A stretch of 64,000 nt of DNA, taken from NCBI GenBank assembly GCA_031292555.1, contig JARLGV010000103.1, positions 29,212-93,211 on the forward strand, read 5' to 3'. The translations under genes were made by a program, and so were the position numbers. Of this stretch, positions 16,238 through 24,500 are shown piece after piece. The stretch's first letter is position 1; each line of letters starts with the position of its first letter. The notes under the pieces are model-generated. The model ran no database searches and was not told the origin of the DNA. It saw only the letters and a program-made list of their open reading frames with translations. The DNA is from Fimbriimonas sp. (GTDB taxonomy: Bacteria; Armatimonadota; Fimbriimonadia; Fimbriimonadales; Fimbriimonadaceae).

Positions 16238-17497
16238 ATGTTCCTGCTTTATAACTTCTTGCTGACGCTCCTGTCGCCGTTCTGGGCGCCTTGGGTTTAC
16301 TTCAAGTCGTTGAGGCGAAAAGAGCGGCCGAACTGGGCGGAGCGGATGGGAAGTATGAGCCTGCCGCCGCGCGGTGACACGCGCCGAATATGGGTTCACA
16401 CCGTGTCGGTCGGCGAGTTTTTGGCCGCGTCGCCGATCCTCAAGGAGTTGCGAAGAGCGCTGCCCAAGCACGAGATCGTTGTCAGCGTGACTACGAGCAG
16501 CGGACATCAAACGGCCCGAGAGGCGAAGGGCAATTTATTCGATCACCTCGTCTATTTCCCGATCGACGTGGCCCGGTTCCAACTCTCGGCGATGCAACAG
16601 ATCCGGCCGGACGTGGTCGTCGTCATGGAGACCGAGTTGTGGATGAACTTCCTCTGGGCGGCCAACGTGTTCGGCGCACGGACGATGGTCGTGAACGGCC
16701 GTATCAGCGACCGCAGTTTCCCTCGGTCCATGAGGTTTCGGTTCTTCTATCGGAGCCTGTTCAAGAACGTCGACCGATGCCTGATGCAAAGCGAAACCGA
16801 TCGCGAGCGGGTGATGGCACTGGGAGCAAAGGACGCCGCGGTCGTTGGTAACTGTAAATTCGATCAGGCCGCAGACGAGATGGGGGCGAATCGGGCGGAG
16901 TGGATCAAGAAACTGGGCATCGATACCGACAAGGCGACGGTCGTCATCGGATCCACCCGTGGGGAAGAGGAGGAGATGTTCGTTCTCGATGCCTTGGAGG
17001 GCGTGGGATTCGAACGGTTCAACGTCGTCCATGCGCCGCGCCACCTGGAGCGCGTCGAGGCGCTTGCAGATACGGTGAAGCGCCGGACCGGTTCGGTCGC
17101 CCTCCGGTCGAAGGGTGAATCTGGCCCCTACTTGATCCTAGATACCTATGGAGAGCTTAGCTCGGCCTACTCGGTTGCCGACTTCGTGATTGTGGGCGGA
17201 GGGTTCTCCAATCTAGGGGGGCAGAACATCATTCAACCCCTCGCCCAGGGCAAGCCGGTTCTACACGGCATTCACATGCAGAACTTCCGCGACGTCACCG
17301 CGATGGCGGACCGGGCGGGAGCCGCTCTTGCCTGCGCGACGGAAATCGAATTGTCCGATGCGATTCGCAAACTGCTCCAAGATTCGATCGCCCGGTTCGA
17401 GATGGGCGCCGAGGCGAAGGAACTGGTCCAGCGCAACCTGGGAGCGAGCAAGCGCTATGCCGTCGAGATTGCCCTCGAGTCCAAGAAGGCGCGCTAA
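16238..17497 (+). CDS. waaA: Kdo (3-deoxy-D-manno-octulosonate) transferase
   Basis: The 419-residue GT30-type enzyme transfers Kdo from CMP-Kdo to lipid A precursor at the inner membrane. It has an N-terminal membrane anchor (residues 1-20), the family motif H-T-V-S-V-G-E-F-L-A-A-S-P near residue 50, E-T-E-L-W-M-N near 130, and N-G-R-I-S-D-R-S near 150. The C-terminal Rossmann half includes G-G-G-F-S near 325. Its presence shows that the organism makes Kdo-containing LPS. It is located between purC and purE on the same strand, with about 110- and 90-base gaps. Confidence 0.92.
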   Translation: MFLLYNFLLTLLSPFWAPWVYFKSLRRKERPNWAERMGSMSLPPRGDTRRIWVHTVSVGEFLAASPILKELRRALPKHEIVVSVTTSSGHQTAREAKGNLFDHLVYFPIDVARFQLSAMQQIRPDVVVVMETELWMNFLWAANVFGARTMVVNGRISDRSFPRSMRFRFFYRSLFKNVDRCLMQSETDRERVMALGAKDAAVVGNCKFDQAADEMGANRAEWIKKLGIDTDKATVVIGSTRGEEEEMFVLDALEGVGFERFNVVHAPRHLERVEALADTVKRRTGSVALRSKGESGPYLILDTYGELSSAYSVADFVIVGGGFSNLGGQNIIQPLAQGKPVLHGIHMQNFRDVTAMADRAGAALACATEIELSDAIRKLLQDSIARFEMGAEAKELVQRNLGASKRYAVEIALESKKAR

Positions 17498-17587
17498 CCC
17501 TGGATTGTTAACGGTCATGCCGCCGGGCGATCGATTACCGGCTTCACCCGCGCAAGTTGAGTAGATCGGCTCGGTAGGATGGGGAAT

Positions 17588-18085
17588 ATGAAACCGATCG
17601 TAGGCATTATCATGGGCAGCAAGAGCGACCTGGAGCCGATGGAACTTGCGGCCAAGGCGCTTGATGAATTCGGTGTTCCATACGAACTTCGCGTGGTCAG
17701 CGCGCATCGAACGCCCGACGCGATGTTCGATTACGCCAAGACGGCGCGCGAGCGTGGACTGAAGGTGATCATCGCGGGAGCAGGCGGGGCGGCACATCTT
17801 CCGGGCATGGTCGCCTCGCTCACGACGCTTCCGGTGATCGGCGTCCCGATCCAGACGCGCGCCCTTGGCGGTGTCGATTCGCTCTATTCGATCGTTCAGA
17901 TGCCCGCCGGCATACCGGTCGCCACCGTCGCGATCGGCAACGGCCGAAATGCCGGCCTATTGGCCCTCCGCATCCTATCCACCCACGACGACACGATCGC
18001 CCACCATCTGGAAGCCTACGCCGAAGAGCTCAAGGAAGTGGTCGCGGGGATGAATGAGGAAGTGGCGAGGGACAGCGAACCCTAG
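17588..18085 (+). CDS. purE: N5-CAIR mutase (PurE, class I)
   Basis: The 165-residue enzyme interconverts N5-CAIR and CAIR in purine synthesis. It has G-I-I-M-G-S-K-S-D at the N-terminus, V-S-A-H-R-T-P near residue 40 with the catalytic histidine, and [11 protein letters not shown] near 70. The ATG at 17588 is chosen because AGG lies 9 bases upstream; the earlier ATG at 17579 leaves only one base. No purK is seen in the window. The gene ends at a GC-rich intergenic element. Confidence 0.93.
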   Translation: MKPIVGIIMGSKSDLEPMELAAKALDEFGVPYELRVVSAHRTPDAMFDYAKTARERGLKVIIAGAGGAAHLPGMVASLTTLPVIGVPIQTRALGGVDSLYSIVQMPAGIPVATVAIGNGRNAGLLALRILSTHDDTIAHHLEAYAEELKEVVAGMNEEVARDSEP

Positions 18086-18206
18086 GGTCGCGGTGCGAGG
18101 GGGCGGGTCGGATGCATGGATTGGTGGAGTTGTGAATTAATCGGGCCGAGGTGAAGCAGGAAGTGAGCGTCCGCCCCCCGCGCCCCTGGCCCCACGACCC
18201 TCCAGA
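18086..18206. repeat. GC-rich intergenic inverted repeat between convergent genes
   Basis: The left arm has GGGTCGCGG...GGGCGGGTCGG (18086-18113). The right arm is its approximate reverse complement, with GGCCCCACGACCCTCC near 18190-18206. It belongs to the same family as the element at 12487-12687 and is likely a terminator or a repeat of the REP type. Confidence 0.6.
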
Positions 18207-18803
18207 TCAACTGCTCGCCTTCGCTAGCTTCTTCAATACCTCGTAGACCATCGGGTCGAGGAAGACTCGGCGGACGAAGAAGTTCATCTTGGCTTCGTCG
18301 CTCATCGATTCGGGCTTGGCGGCGGGGTCGATGAATTTGGGGTCGAAGGAGTTGATGAGGGCCTTCTTCTGACCTGAATTGAGGGTCTTTTCCAGCATCG
18401 CGGTCAAGACGCTGACCATATTCAATTCGGTAATGAGGCGCTTGTTGGCGTAGGTCTTGGTGGTTTTGGCGACCTCGTCGATCATCGTTCGCGAGGGATA
18501 GGCGCCTTTGGCGTAGGCATCGGCTAGCGCTTGGTCGACGATCGGTTCCATCTTGGCGAGGGCATCGTCTTCGGCCTGCAGTTCCTTCTTGGCGATCGCC
18601 CGGGCCTGCTCGACGGCGGGAAGTACGTCGTTGTTGAGTTGATCCTTCGTGAGCAGCAGGGGAAGTATCTGGAGGAGCAGGTCCACCTCGTGGATCTTGA
18701 GGTTGATCTCGTCGCTCTTGCTTCCCTTGTCGGTCGTGATCTGGGCGCTGGCGCCGGTGACGAGAGCGAGGCAGAGGCCAAGGCTAAGAAGAAGGTGCTT
18801 CAT
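18207..18803 (-). CDS. Secreted hypothetical protein, helical
   Basis: The 198-residue protein has a clear signal peptide (M-K-H-L-L-L-S-L-G-L-C-L-A-L-V-T-G-A-S-A, cleavage after residue 20). The mature part is almost entirely helical and charged, with no cysteine and no known motif. It contains a repeated alternation of acidic and lysine residues, as in small periplasmic chaperone-like or stalk proteins. The start overlaps the preceding membrane protein gene by 20 bases, so the two are probably co-transcribed. The function is unknown. Confidence 0.65.
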   Translation of the reverse strand: MKHLLLSLGLCLALVTGASAQITTDKGSKSDEINLKIHEVDLLLQILPLLLTKDQLNNDVLPAVEQARAIAKKELQAEDDALAKMEPIVDQALADAYAKGAYPSRTMIDEVAKTTKTYANKRLITELNMVSVLTAMLEKTLNSGQKKALINSFDPKFIDPAAKPESMSDEAKMNFFVRRVFLDPMVYEVLKKLAKASS

Positions 18804-19176
18804 GGTGATCGATTTCCTGATGGTGTTGAGTCCTAGACGAGTCGAGACGCGCCGCCGTTACCGATTCCTGGACGGTGGCGATCAATAGCGCGGTAGCCAT
18901 GGTTTGTCCATGCACGAAAAAAGCCCCAAAGACGGTCACGACTATCCATACGAATGGCGTCATTCCGTTGCTTCCAAATCCGCCGATTCGAAGGCACGCA
19001 GTGAGGGCGGCAAAGACGATCGATATCGACCCCAGCATCCACACAACCGCGGTTGCCGTTCTTCGTTTTTTCGGCACGGAGAGCGCCCATGATCTGACTG
19101 ACTCGGAGCGTCTGTTCTGAATCGCCCCATAGGCGATCCAAAGCAGAAAGCTCATTCCACCTTGAAGCCAGATCAC
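18784..19176 (-). CDS. Small integral membrane protein
   Basis: I do not recognise this 130-residue protein. Three hydrophobic segments are visible (about residues 3-18, 42-62 and 73-103). The C-terminal tail is polar, with Q-H-H-Q-E-I-D-H-H-E, a histidine-rich stretch. The last 20 bases overlap the next gene's start, which could make the tail partly a by-product of that overlap. It is divergent from the PfkB-type kinase gene. Confidence 0.5.
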   Translation of the reverse strand: MIWLQGGMSFLLWIAYGAIQNRRSESVRSWALSVPKKRRTATAVVWMLGSISIVFAALTACLRIGGFGSNGMTPFVWIVVTVFGAFFVHGQTMATALLIATVQESVTAARLDSSRTQHHQEIDHHEAPSS

Positions 19177-19235
19177 ATTTTCATTATGGCGTCCCGCGGA
19201 CGGGCTGTCGTAGCGGGGCCGGTCGGTCGGCGTGT

Positions 19236-20174
19236 ATGCTACGCGAGTTGATTTTCGTATTTGGCACGATTTGTCTAGATCGTCTCCGTAGGGTTCCCCG
19301 GCTTCCTCCGCTCGGCGGCTATACGGAAGTTGAGGATGAGTCGATCATGCTGGGCGGAGAAGCGGCCAACACCGCGAACGCTCTCGTCAAATGGGGCGCC
19401 GAGGTCACTCTGTGCGGAAACCGCCTCGGTAGCGGACCCGACTCGGATTTGCTGCGCGAACTGCTCTATGAAAAGGGGCTTCGAGAGGCCTACCTCCGCT
19501 CGTCTCATTGGATCGGCGAAGACAGGGACGACCTGACCCCGGTGTGCGATATCTACGTGACGCCGGACGGTGAGCGGACGATGTTCGGACGGGGTTTCTC
19601 CGCGATGGAACTCGGCCTCGATCCCCTGCAAATTCCGTTTCAAGCCGGGGGCCTATTCACCGCCGAGCCAAACATGGAGAACGCATCGCGTATCGTGGCC
19701 CGTGCGGCGGCCGAAGCCGGCATGCGGTGCTATCTGATGGACTTTCTTCGAAGCGACGATCCGATTGTGCCAGGCTCGTTCTGGCAGAGCAGCACGGATT
19801 GGGCGGGCTACCGGAACAATATGCAGAAAAACGTGCGATGGGTCAAGGAATGGGTCGAAACCCACGGTTGCTTCACGATCCTTAGCGACGGGCCCAACGG
19901 GTTCATTGCGGGCTCTCCCGACATGGAAGCCCGTGCATATCCCCCATATCCGGCTGCCACCGTGGTCGACACGACCGGCGCGGGCGACATGTTTCGAGCC
20001 GGCATGCTTTTCGGCCTTGAGCAAGACTGGAGCATGACCAAGTGCCTCCAGTTCGCCGCCGCCGCCGGCTGCCTCAAATGCTCGTCCTACGGCGCCACCA
20101 CCCTGGTCCCAACGGTAGCCGAGGTTCTTGCATATGTCGAGCACCACAAGCAAGTGAGTAGGCATTACGAGTGA
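19236..20174 (+). CDS. PfkB-family carbohydrate kinase
   Basis: The 312-residue ribokinase-like enzyme has G-G-E-A-A-N-T-A-N near residue 40, the family's first signature, and D-T-T-G-A-G-D-M-F near 245, the anion-hole and catalytic aspartate motif. It phosphorylates a sugar or nucleoside; the substrate cannot be told. The TTG at 19248 is an alternative start: TATGCT lies 7 bases before it, as in the leaderless genes here, and it trims only four residues. It stands alone, followed by a GC-rich repeat. Confidence 0.85.
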   Translation: MLRELIFVFGTICLDRLRRVPRLPPLGGYTEVEDESIMLGGEAANTANALVKWGAEVTLCGNRLGSGPDSDLLRELLYEKGLREAYLRSSHWIGEDRDDLTPVCDIYVTPDGERTMFGRGFSAMELGLDPLQIPFQAGGLFTAEPNMENASRIVARAAAEAGMRCYLMDFLRSDDPIVPGSFWQSSTDWAGYRNNMQKNVRWVKEWVETHGCFTILSDGPNGFIAGSPDMEARAYPPYPAATVVDTTGAGDMFRAGMLFGLEQDWSMTKCLQFAAAAGCLKCSSYGATTLVPTVAEVLAYVEHHKQVSRHYE

Positions 20175-20305
20175 GAGGCGCGGGTCGCGGGGAGCGGGTC
20201 GGTCCTGAGCCACCAAATGCAAAACGTCGGAGTAGCCGACGCCTACCCTGCTTTGCCGCAATCCGACTCTCTGCCCCCGCCCCGCGCCCCCCGACCCTCC
20301 GCTCC
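20175..20305. repeat. GC-rich intergenic inverted repeat
   Basis: The left arm reads GCGGGTCGCGGGGAGCGGGTCGG (about 20180-20203). The right arm, CCCCGCCCCGCGCCCCCCGACCCTCC, lies at about 20274-20300. A smaller perfect stem CGTCGG/CCGACG lies in the spacer near 20224-20241. It belongs to the family seen at three other gene ends in the window. Confidence 0.6.
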
Positions 20306-20320
20306 GCCCAGCAAACTTTC

Positions 20321-20351
20321 TTGTGACATTCCCGCGATGGGCATGTCACAA
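20321..20351. promoter_or_regulatory. Perfect 9-base inverted repeat upstream of coiled-coil gene
   Basis: TTGTGACAT at 20321-20329 and ATGTCACAA at 20343-20351 are perfect reverse complements, separated by 13 bases and ending 27 bases before the ATG at 20379. The half-sites look Crp-like (TGTGA/TCACA) but the spacing is too wide for one Crp site. It is an operator or hairpin. Confidence 0.45.
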
Positions 20352-20378
20352 TAACTCACTCACTCGTCTGGTAATCCA

Positions 20379-20927
20379 ATGGACATTCTCCGTTTGCTCG
20401 ATGACCTCTCCCAATTGATCGATCGGACGCCCTCGTTTGGGCCCCTTACCTGGAAGTTGGATCGGGATGAGATCAGCATGCAGATCGCGAAGATCCGGGC
20501 ATCGCTTCCTCAAGAGCTCAAGACGGCAGTGAACACCGTCCGGGAATCGGAGAGGATCATCGATACGGCGAAGGAAGACGCCACGATGACGCTCGAAAGC
20601 GCCAAAAAGGAAGCGGAGCGGCTCGTCACCGAAGCTCGAAAGGAGGCGGAGCGGATTATCGAGCAGGGCAAACTGCAGCAGGAGCGGATGGTCGCAGAAA
20701 GCGAGATCCTCAAGCTGAGCAAAGCTCAGAGCGAGGAAATCCGGAATGCCGCCGACCGCGAGGCCGTCAATATGCGCAGGGGCGCCGAGCGGTACGCGTA
20801 CGACGTGCTTTCCCAGTTGGAAGGCGTCGTCGGCAAGGTGATGACCTCCATCGAAAAGGGCAAGCAAGAGGTCTATCGCGCCGATCCTCCGGCCCAGCAG
20901 ACACCTCGCGAAAAAGCCCGACTCTGA
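20379..20927 (+). CDS. DivIVA/AtpF-like coiled-coil protein
   Basis: The 182-residue protein has a short N-terminal globular part (M-D-I-L-R-L-L-D-D-L) and then a long heptad-rich helix from about residue 45 to 165 with repeats such as A-K-K-E-A-E-R-L-V-T-E-A-R-K-E-A-E-R-I-I. This matches the ATP synthase b-subunit-like/DivIVA-like proteins often found next to coaD in other phyla. No membrane segment is present. It probably oligomerises and may act in cell-pole or envelope organisation. A perfect inverted repeat lies upstream. Confidence 0.65.
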   Translation: MDILRLLDDLSQLIDRTPSFGPLTWKLDRDEISMQIAKIRASLPQELKTAVNTVRESERIIDTAKEDATMTLESAKKEAERLVTEARKEAERIIEQGKLQQERMVAESEILKLSKAQSEEIRNAADREAVNMRRGAERYAYDVLSQLEGVVGKVMTSIEKGKQEVYRADPPAQQTPREKARL

Positions 20928-20998
20928 CCCCGGAATTACCCTCAGGGCTCTGTCCTTCGGACCAGTTAGGCAGGTAGTCTGTCACACTGAGTAACAAC

Positions 20999-23410
20999 GT
21001 GATTTACCATTCAATCAGCAAGGTAGCTGGTCGCTTGGGCCTCGTCCTGGCCGCCCTGTTTTGCGCATCCATCGCGTTCGCCAAAGAACCGGTGGTCCTC
21101 CAGTTCACCGTCTGGGACGGCGACATTTCGCTCAAGGTCATCCAAGGCGTTTTGGACCGATTCGAGCGCGAAAACCCCGACATCAAGGTCAAACTTGAGC
21201 CCATTCCGGACTACAACGTCTACCACCAGAAGATGTTGACGTTGTACGCGGCCAACGTACCGCCCGACGTGGCGATGATGGACCCAGGGCACTTTCAAGC
21301 CCTTGCCGCAAAGAACGCTCTCCTACCGCTTAACCCGTTCTTCGACAAGACGCCCGGATTCGACCTGAAGGACTATTACAGACCGATCGTCGACGCCCAC
21401 AGCTATAAGGGCCAACTTTACGTTCTTCCTCGCGATATTGCGCCCATCGGACTCGTTTACTACAACAAGCGGGCTTTTCGCGAAGCGGGCATCCCTTACC
21501 CGGACGGAACTTGGACGTGGGACTACAAAGTCCGCCCCGAACTTAAGGAGAAGGACTTTGTATGGGTTTGCCAACAGCTTACGAAGAAGGATTCCGCCGG
21601 CAAGGTCGTGCGGTGGGCTTTCTCGTCTGACTATCCCGAGTTGCTTGCTCGGACCTTTACGTATTCGAGCGGCGGCGGTTACGCCAACGATTCCGAGCAT
21701 CCCACTCAAGTAACGAACGCACAACCGAAGACGGTCAGGGCTTATCAGTACGCCTCCGACTTCATGAACCTGTACCACTACATGCCGAACTCCACCGAGA
21801 CGAGCGGCGTGTTGATGGCGACGGCACAGCAGTTGTTCTCGTCGGGGAAGATCGCGATGTATCAGAACGGCATCTGGGTCGTTCCGCAAATGCGAAAGGA
21901 CCTGGTGCCCGGCAAGGAGGGGTTCTTTGACTGGGACGTGACGCTGTTTCCCGCGTTTTCCGACGGAACTCGGGCGGCGCCAACCGGCGGATCCGGATAC
22001 TGCATTTTCCGAGGCACGCCCCATCCGGACGAGGCGTGGCGACTCACGCGGTATATGGCCGGTCCGGTCGCGATGGAGGCGATGGCGCGAGCAGGAATCG
22101 CCCAGCCTGCGATTAAGCGGATCGCCCTCACTCCCGGAATCTGGGCTCACGGTCCAACGACGCCGAAGGAACAGGAATATCCGGCCAACATTGTTGTGAC
22201 CGATACGGCGGTCCCGTTCGTGCGATTCGAACCGTCCGCCTACTATTGGCCCAGCGTTTCGGATCGTCTAAGTGCGGGGCTGGACCTGGTTTGGAGCGGT
22301 CAGAAGCAGGCGGAACCGGTCCTCAAGGAAGCCCAGAAGAACGGTCAGGCCAGGCTCGACGCTTTGCTCAAGGACGAGGAGCTTTCGCCCTTCAACTGGA
22401 CGTTTGGCGTGCTCGCCGGGTTGGCGGTCATTGGGCTGATTCTCGGTTGGACGTATTGGCCGGAGCGGGGAATCAAGTACTCGATCCGCGAGCGGACCGA
22501 GAACATCGCCGCCTACAAGTTCCTGCTGCCCTGGATCATCGGAATCGCCGTCTTTACGCTCGGCCCGATGATTCTGTCGCTCCTGATGAGCTTTGCCGAC
22601 TGGGACATCATCACCCCTGCCAAGTGGCGCGGCCTCGAGAACTACACCGAGGCGGGCGCGGTGGATCCGCTCTTCTGGAAGAGCATGATGGTCACCCTCA
22701 TATACACCGCTTTCTCGGTGCCTCTGGGAGTCATGGTGGCGCTGCTGCTGGCCTTGCTGTTGAACCAGAAGGTCCGTGGAATACCACTCTTCAGGGCGGT
22801 CTACTATGTACCGTCGCTTGCTAGTTTGGTGGCTTCTTCGCTGATCTGGCGCAAGATCTTCAACCCTGAAAACGGGTTGCTGAACGCGGTGATCTATGGA
22901 AGTCACGGAAGCTGGCTCGGCACCAAGCTGAGCGAGATCGCGGGCACGCCGGACAAGCGGCTGGACTGGTTGGGGAGCGAGAAGTTCGCGCTTCCCGGTC
23001 TGATCATCATGTCGATGTGGTTTGCCGGTGGCGGGATGATCATCATGATCGCCGGCCTGCAGAACATTCCGCAGCACTACTACGAGGCGGCCACTTTGGA
23101 CGGCGCGGGGGTATGGGGCAAGTTCAGAGCGATTACGATACCGCTCCTGACACCGACGCTCTTTTTCTCGCTGGTCACCGGGTTTATCGGCAGCTTCCAA
23201 GTGTTCACCCAGGCGGTCGTCATGACATCGGGCGGACCGAACGACAGCACGCGGTTCTATATGTACAAGCTGTACCAGAACGCTTTCGAACAGCTTAGGA
23301 TGGGATATGCATCCGCCGGCGCCTGGATCCTTTTCGCAATCATCATGGTGGTAACGCTCGTTCAGTTCAGGGCGAGCAAGTGGGTCTATTACGAGGCGGA
23401 TACGAAATGA
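20999..23410 (+). CDS. Sugar ABC transporter: binding protein fused to MalF-type permease
   Basis: The 803-residue protein starts at a GTG. Residues 1-28 form a signal peptide (A-L-F-C-A-S-I-A-F-A-K). Residues about 30-450 are a family 1 extracellular solute-binding protein (MalE/UgpB type: V-W-D-G-D, V-P-P-D-V-A-M-M). A membrane helix near 465-485 leads into a MalF/UgpA-type permease (505-800) with the EAA loop E-A-A-T-L-D-G-A-G near 700. Usually these are two proteins; here the binding protein is tethered to its own permease. The partner permease follows at 23448. No ATPase gene is nearby, so a shared MsmX/UgpC-like ATPase elsewhere is likely. Confidence 0.9.
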   Translation: MIYHSISKVAGRLGLVLAALFCASIAFAKEPVVLQFTVWDGDISLKVIQGVLDRFERENPDIKVKLEPIPDYNVYHQKMLTLYAANVPPDVAMMDPGHFQALAAKNALLPLNPFFDKTPGFDLKDYYRPIVDAHSYKGQLYVLPRDIAPIGLVYYNKRAFREAGIPYPDGTWTWDYKVRPELKEKDFVWVCQQLTKKDSAGKVVRWAFSSDYPELLARTFTYSSGGGYANDSEHPTQVTNAQPKTVRAYQYASDFMNLYHYMPNSTETSGVLMATAQQLFSSGKIAMYQNGIWVVPQMRKDLVPGKEGFFDWDVTLFPAFSDGTRAAPTGGSGYCIFRGTPHPDEAWRLTRYMAGPVAMEAMARAGIAQPAIKRIALTPGIWAHGPTTPKEQEYPANIVVTDTAVPFVRFEPSAYYWPSVSDRLSAGLDLVWSGQKQAEPVLKEAQKNGQARLDALLKDEELSPFNWTFGVLAGLAVIGLILGWTYWPERGIKYSIRERTENIAAYKFLLPWIIGIAVFTLGPMILSLLMSFADWDIITPAKWRGLENYTEAGAVDPLFWKSMMVTLIYTAFSVPLGVMVALLLALLLNQKVRGIPLFRAVYYVPSLASLVASSLIWRKIFNPENGLLNAVIYGSHGSWLGTKLSEIAGTPDKRLDWLGSEKFALPGLIIMSMWFAGGGMIIMIAGLQNIPQHYYEAATLDGAGVWGKFRAITIPLLTPTLFFSLVTGFIGSFQVFTQAVVMTSGGPNDSTRFYMYKLYQNAFEQLRMGYASAGAWILFAIIMVVTLVQFRASKWVYYEADTK

Positions 23411-23447
23411 GGCACGGGACGATTGATCCGAAGCGAGGTCGAGCACG

Positions 23448-24365
23448 ATGAGGGCAAACCAGAACATCGTTGCCGATCCGCAGGCACAGGCGATCGACTA
23501 TGAGCGGTACCGCATCGCCGCAAAACGTGCGGAGAAGGTCACGGCGGCCGCGCGCGTGCTATTGTGGTGCGTCCTGCTGGCCGGCTCCGTGCTGTTCATG
23601 CTTCCGCTGTACATGATGGTTGTGATGTCCCTCAAGTCCAGCCAGGAGATCGCCGCCAGTTCCGTCTGGTCGTGGCCCAGGCATCTCACTTGGGAGAACT
23701 TTCAGACGGTGCTTTCGAACCCGAACGCGCCGTTCTTTCTGTTCTTCAGGAACTCCGCGATCATCGCGACGCTGACGACGGCCGGCGTAATCGTTTCGTC
23801 CAGCCTAGTTGCCTATCCGTTCGCCCGGCTCCGTTTCAGGGGCCGAGATCGCCTGTTCATCCTGCTTCTGAGCACGATGATGCTTCCCGGCTTGGTCGTG
23901 ATGATCCCGACGTTCATCATGTACAAGTACCTGCACTGGGTGGATACGTGGAACCCGTTGTGGGTCCCGGCGTGGTTCGGCGGAGGCGCCTTCAACATTT
24001 TCCTTATGCGCCAGTTCATGATGGGAATTCCGCGTGAATTGGATGAAGCGGCGTTTATCGACGGCGCGACGCATTCGACGATCTTCTGGCGGATCGTCAT
24101 GCCCAACTCGGGTGCGGCGCTCGCCACGATCGGCATCTTCTGCTTTGTGTACACGTGGAAGGACTTTATGGGCCCGCTCATCTACCTGAGCTCGCCCGAC
24201 AAGCAGACGCTAGAACTGGGTCTCCGCACCTACCAAACGCTTCACAACGAGGAGTGGCACCTGCTGATGGCCGGTTCTGTCCTCATCATGATCCCCCTGA
24301 TCGTGATGTTCTTGCTGGGCCAGCGCTATTTCGTGAAAGGCATCGTAATGAGCGGGATCAAGTAG
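23448..24365 (+). CDS. Sugar ABC transporter permease (MalG/UgpE type)
   Basis: The 305-residue inner-membrane permease has six hydrophobic segments and an EAA loop E-A-A-F-I-D-G-A-T near residue 200. The soluble N-terminus of about 30 residues precedes the first helix. It follows the fused binding protein-permease gene by 37 bases and is surely its heterodimer partner. The substrate cannot be told from sequence; the binding domain is of the oligosaccharide/glycerol-3-phosphate type. The gene ends at a GC-rich intergenic repeat. Confidence 0.92.
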   Translation: MRANQNIVADPQAQAIDYERYRIAAKRAEKVTAAARVLLWCVLLAGSVLFMLPLYMMVVMSLKSSQEIAASSVWSWPRHLTWENFQTVLSNPNAPFFLFFRNSAIIATLTTAGVIVSSSLVAYPFARLRFRGRDRLFILLLSTMMLPGLVVMIPTFIMYKYLHWVDTWNPLWVPAWFGGGAFNIFLMRQFMMGIPRELDEAAFIDGATHSTIFWRIVMPNSGAALATIGIFCFVYTWKDFMGPLIYLSSPDKQTLELGLRTYQTLHNEEWHLLMAGSVLIMIPLIVMFLLGQRYFVKGIVMSGIK

Positions 24366-24500
24366 CGGGACGCGGGGCGGAAAGCGGGTTGAGGGTCGGA
24401 CTTGGAATGGTGCCCATAGGATAGGCGCCTTTGACTCGGAATGAGCCGCAATTGCCTCAACGCTCAACGCCCCGTTCTAACCCGCTCCCTTCAACCCTCC
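24366..24500. repeat. GC-rich intergenic inverted repeat between convergent genes
   Basis: The left arm (24366-24400) contains CGGGGCG, AGCGGGTT and GAGGGTC. The right arm (24467-24500) contains the complementary AACCCGCT and CCCCG blocks. The block order differs from the other copies, so it is a diverged member of the family. Confidence 0.5.

Noticed and set aside
22268..23467. 399-codon open frame antisense to the ABC transporter fusion gene
   Set aside because: It lies wholly opposite a gene with clear family motifs, has a residue composition typical of GC-rich antisense frames (many D, R, H, Q) and no ribosome site.
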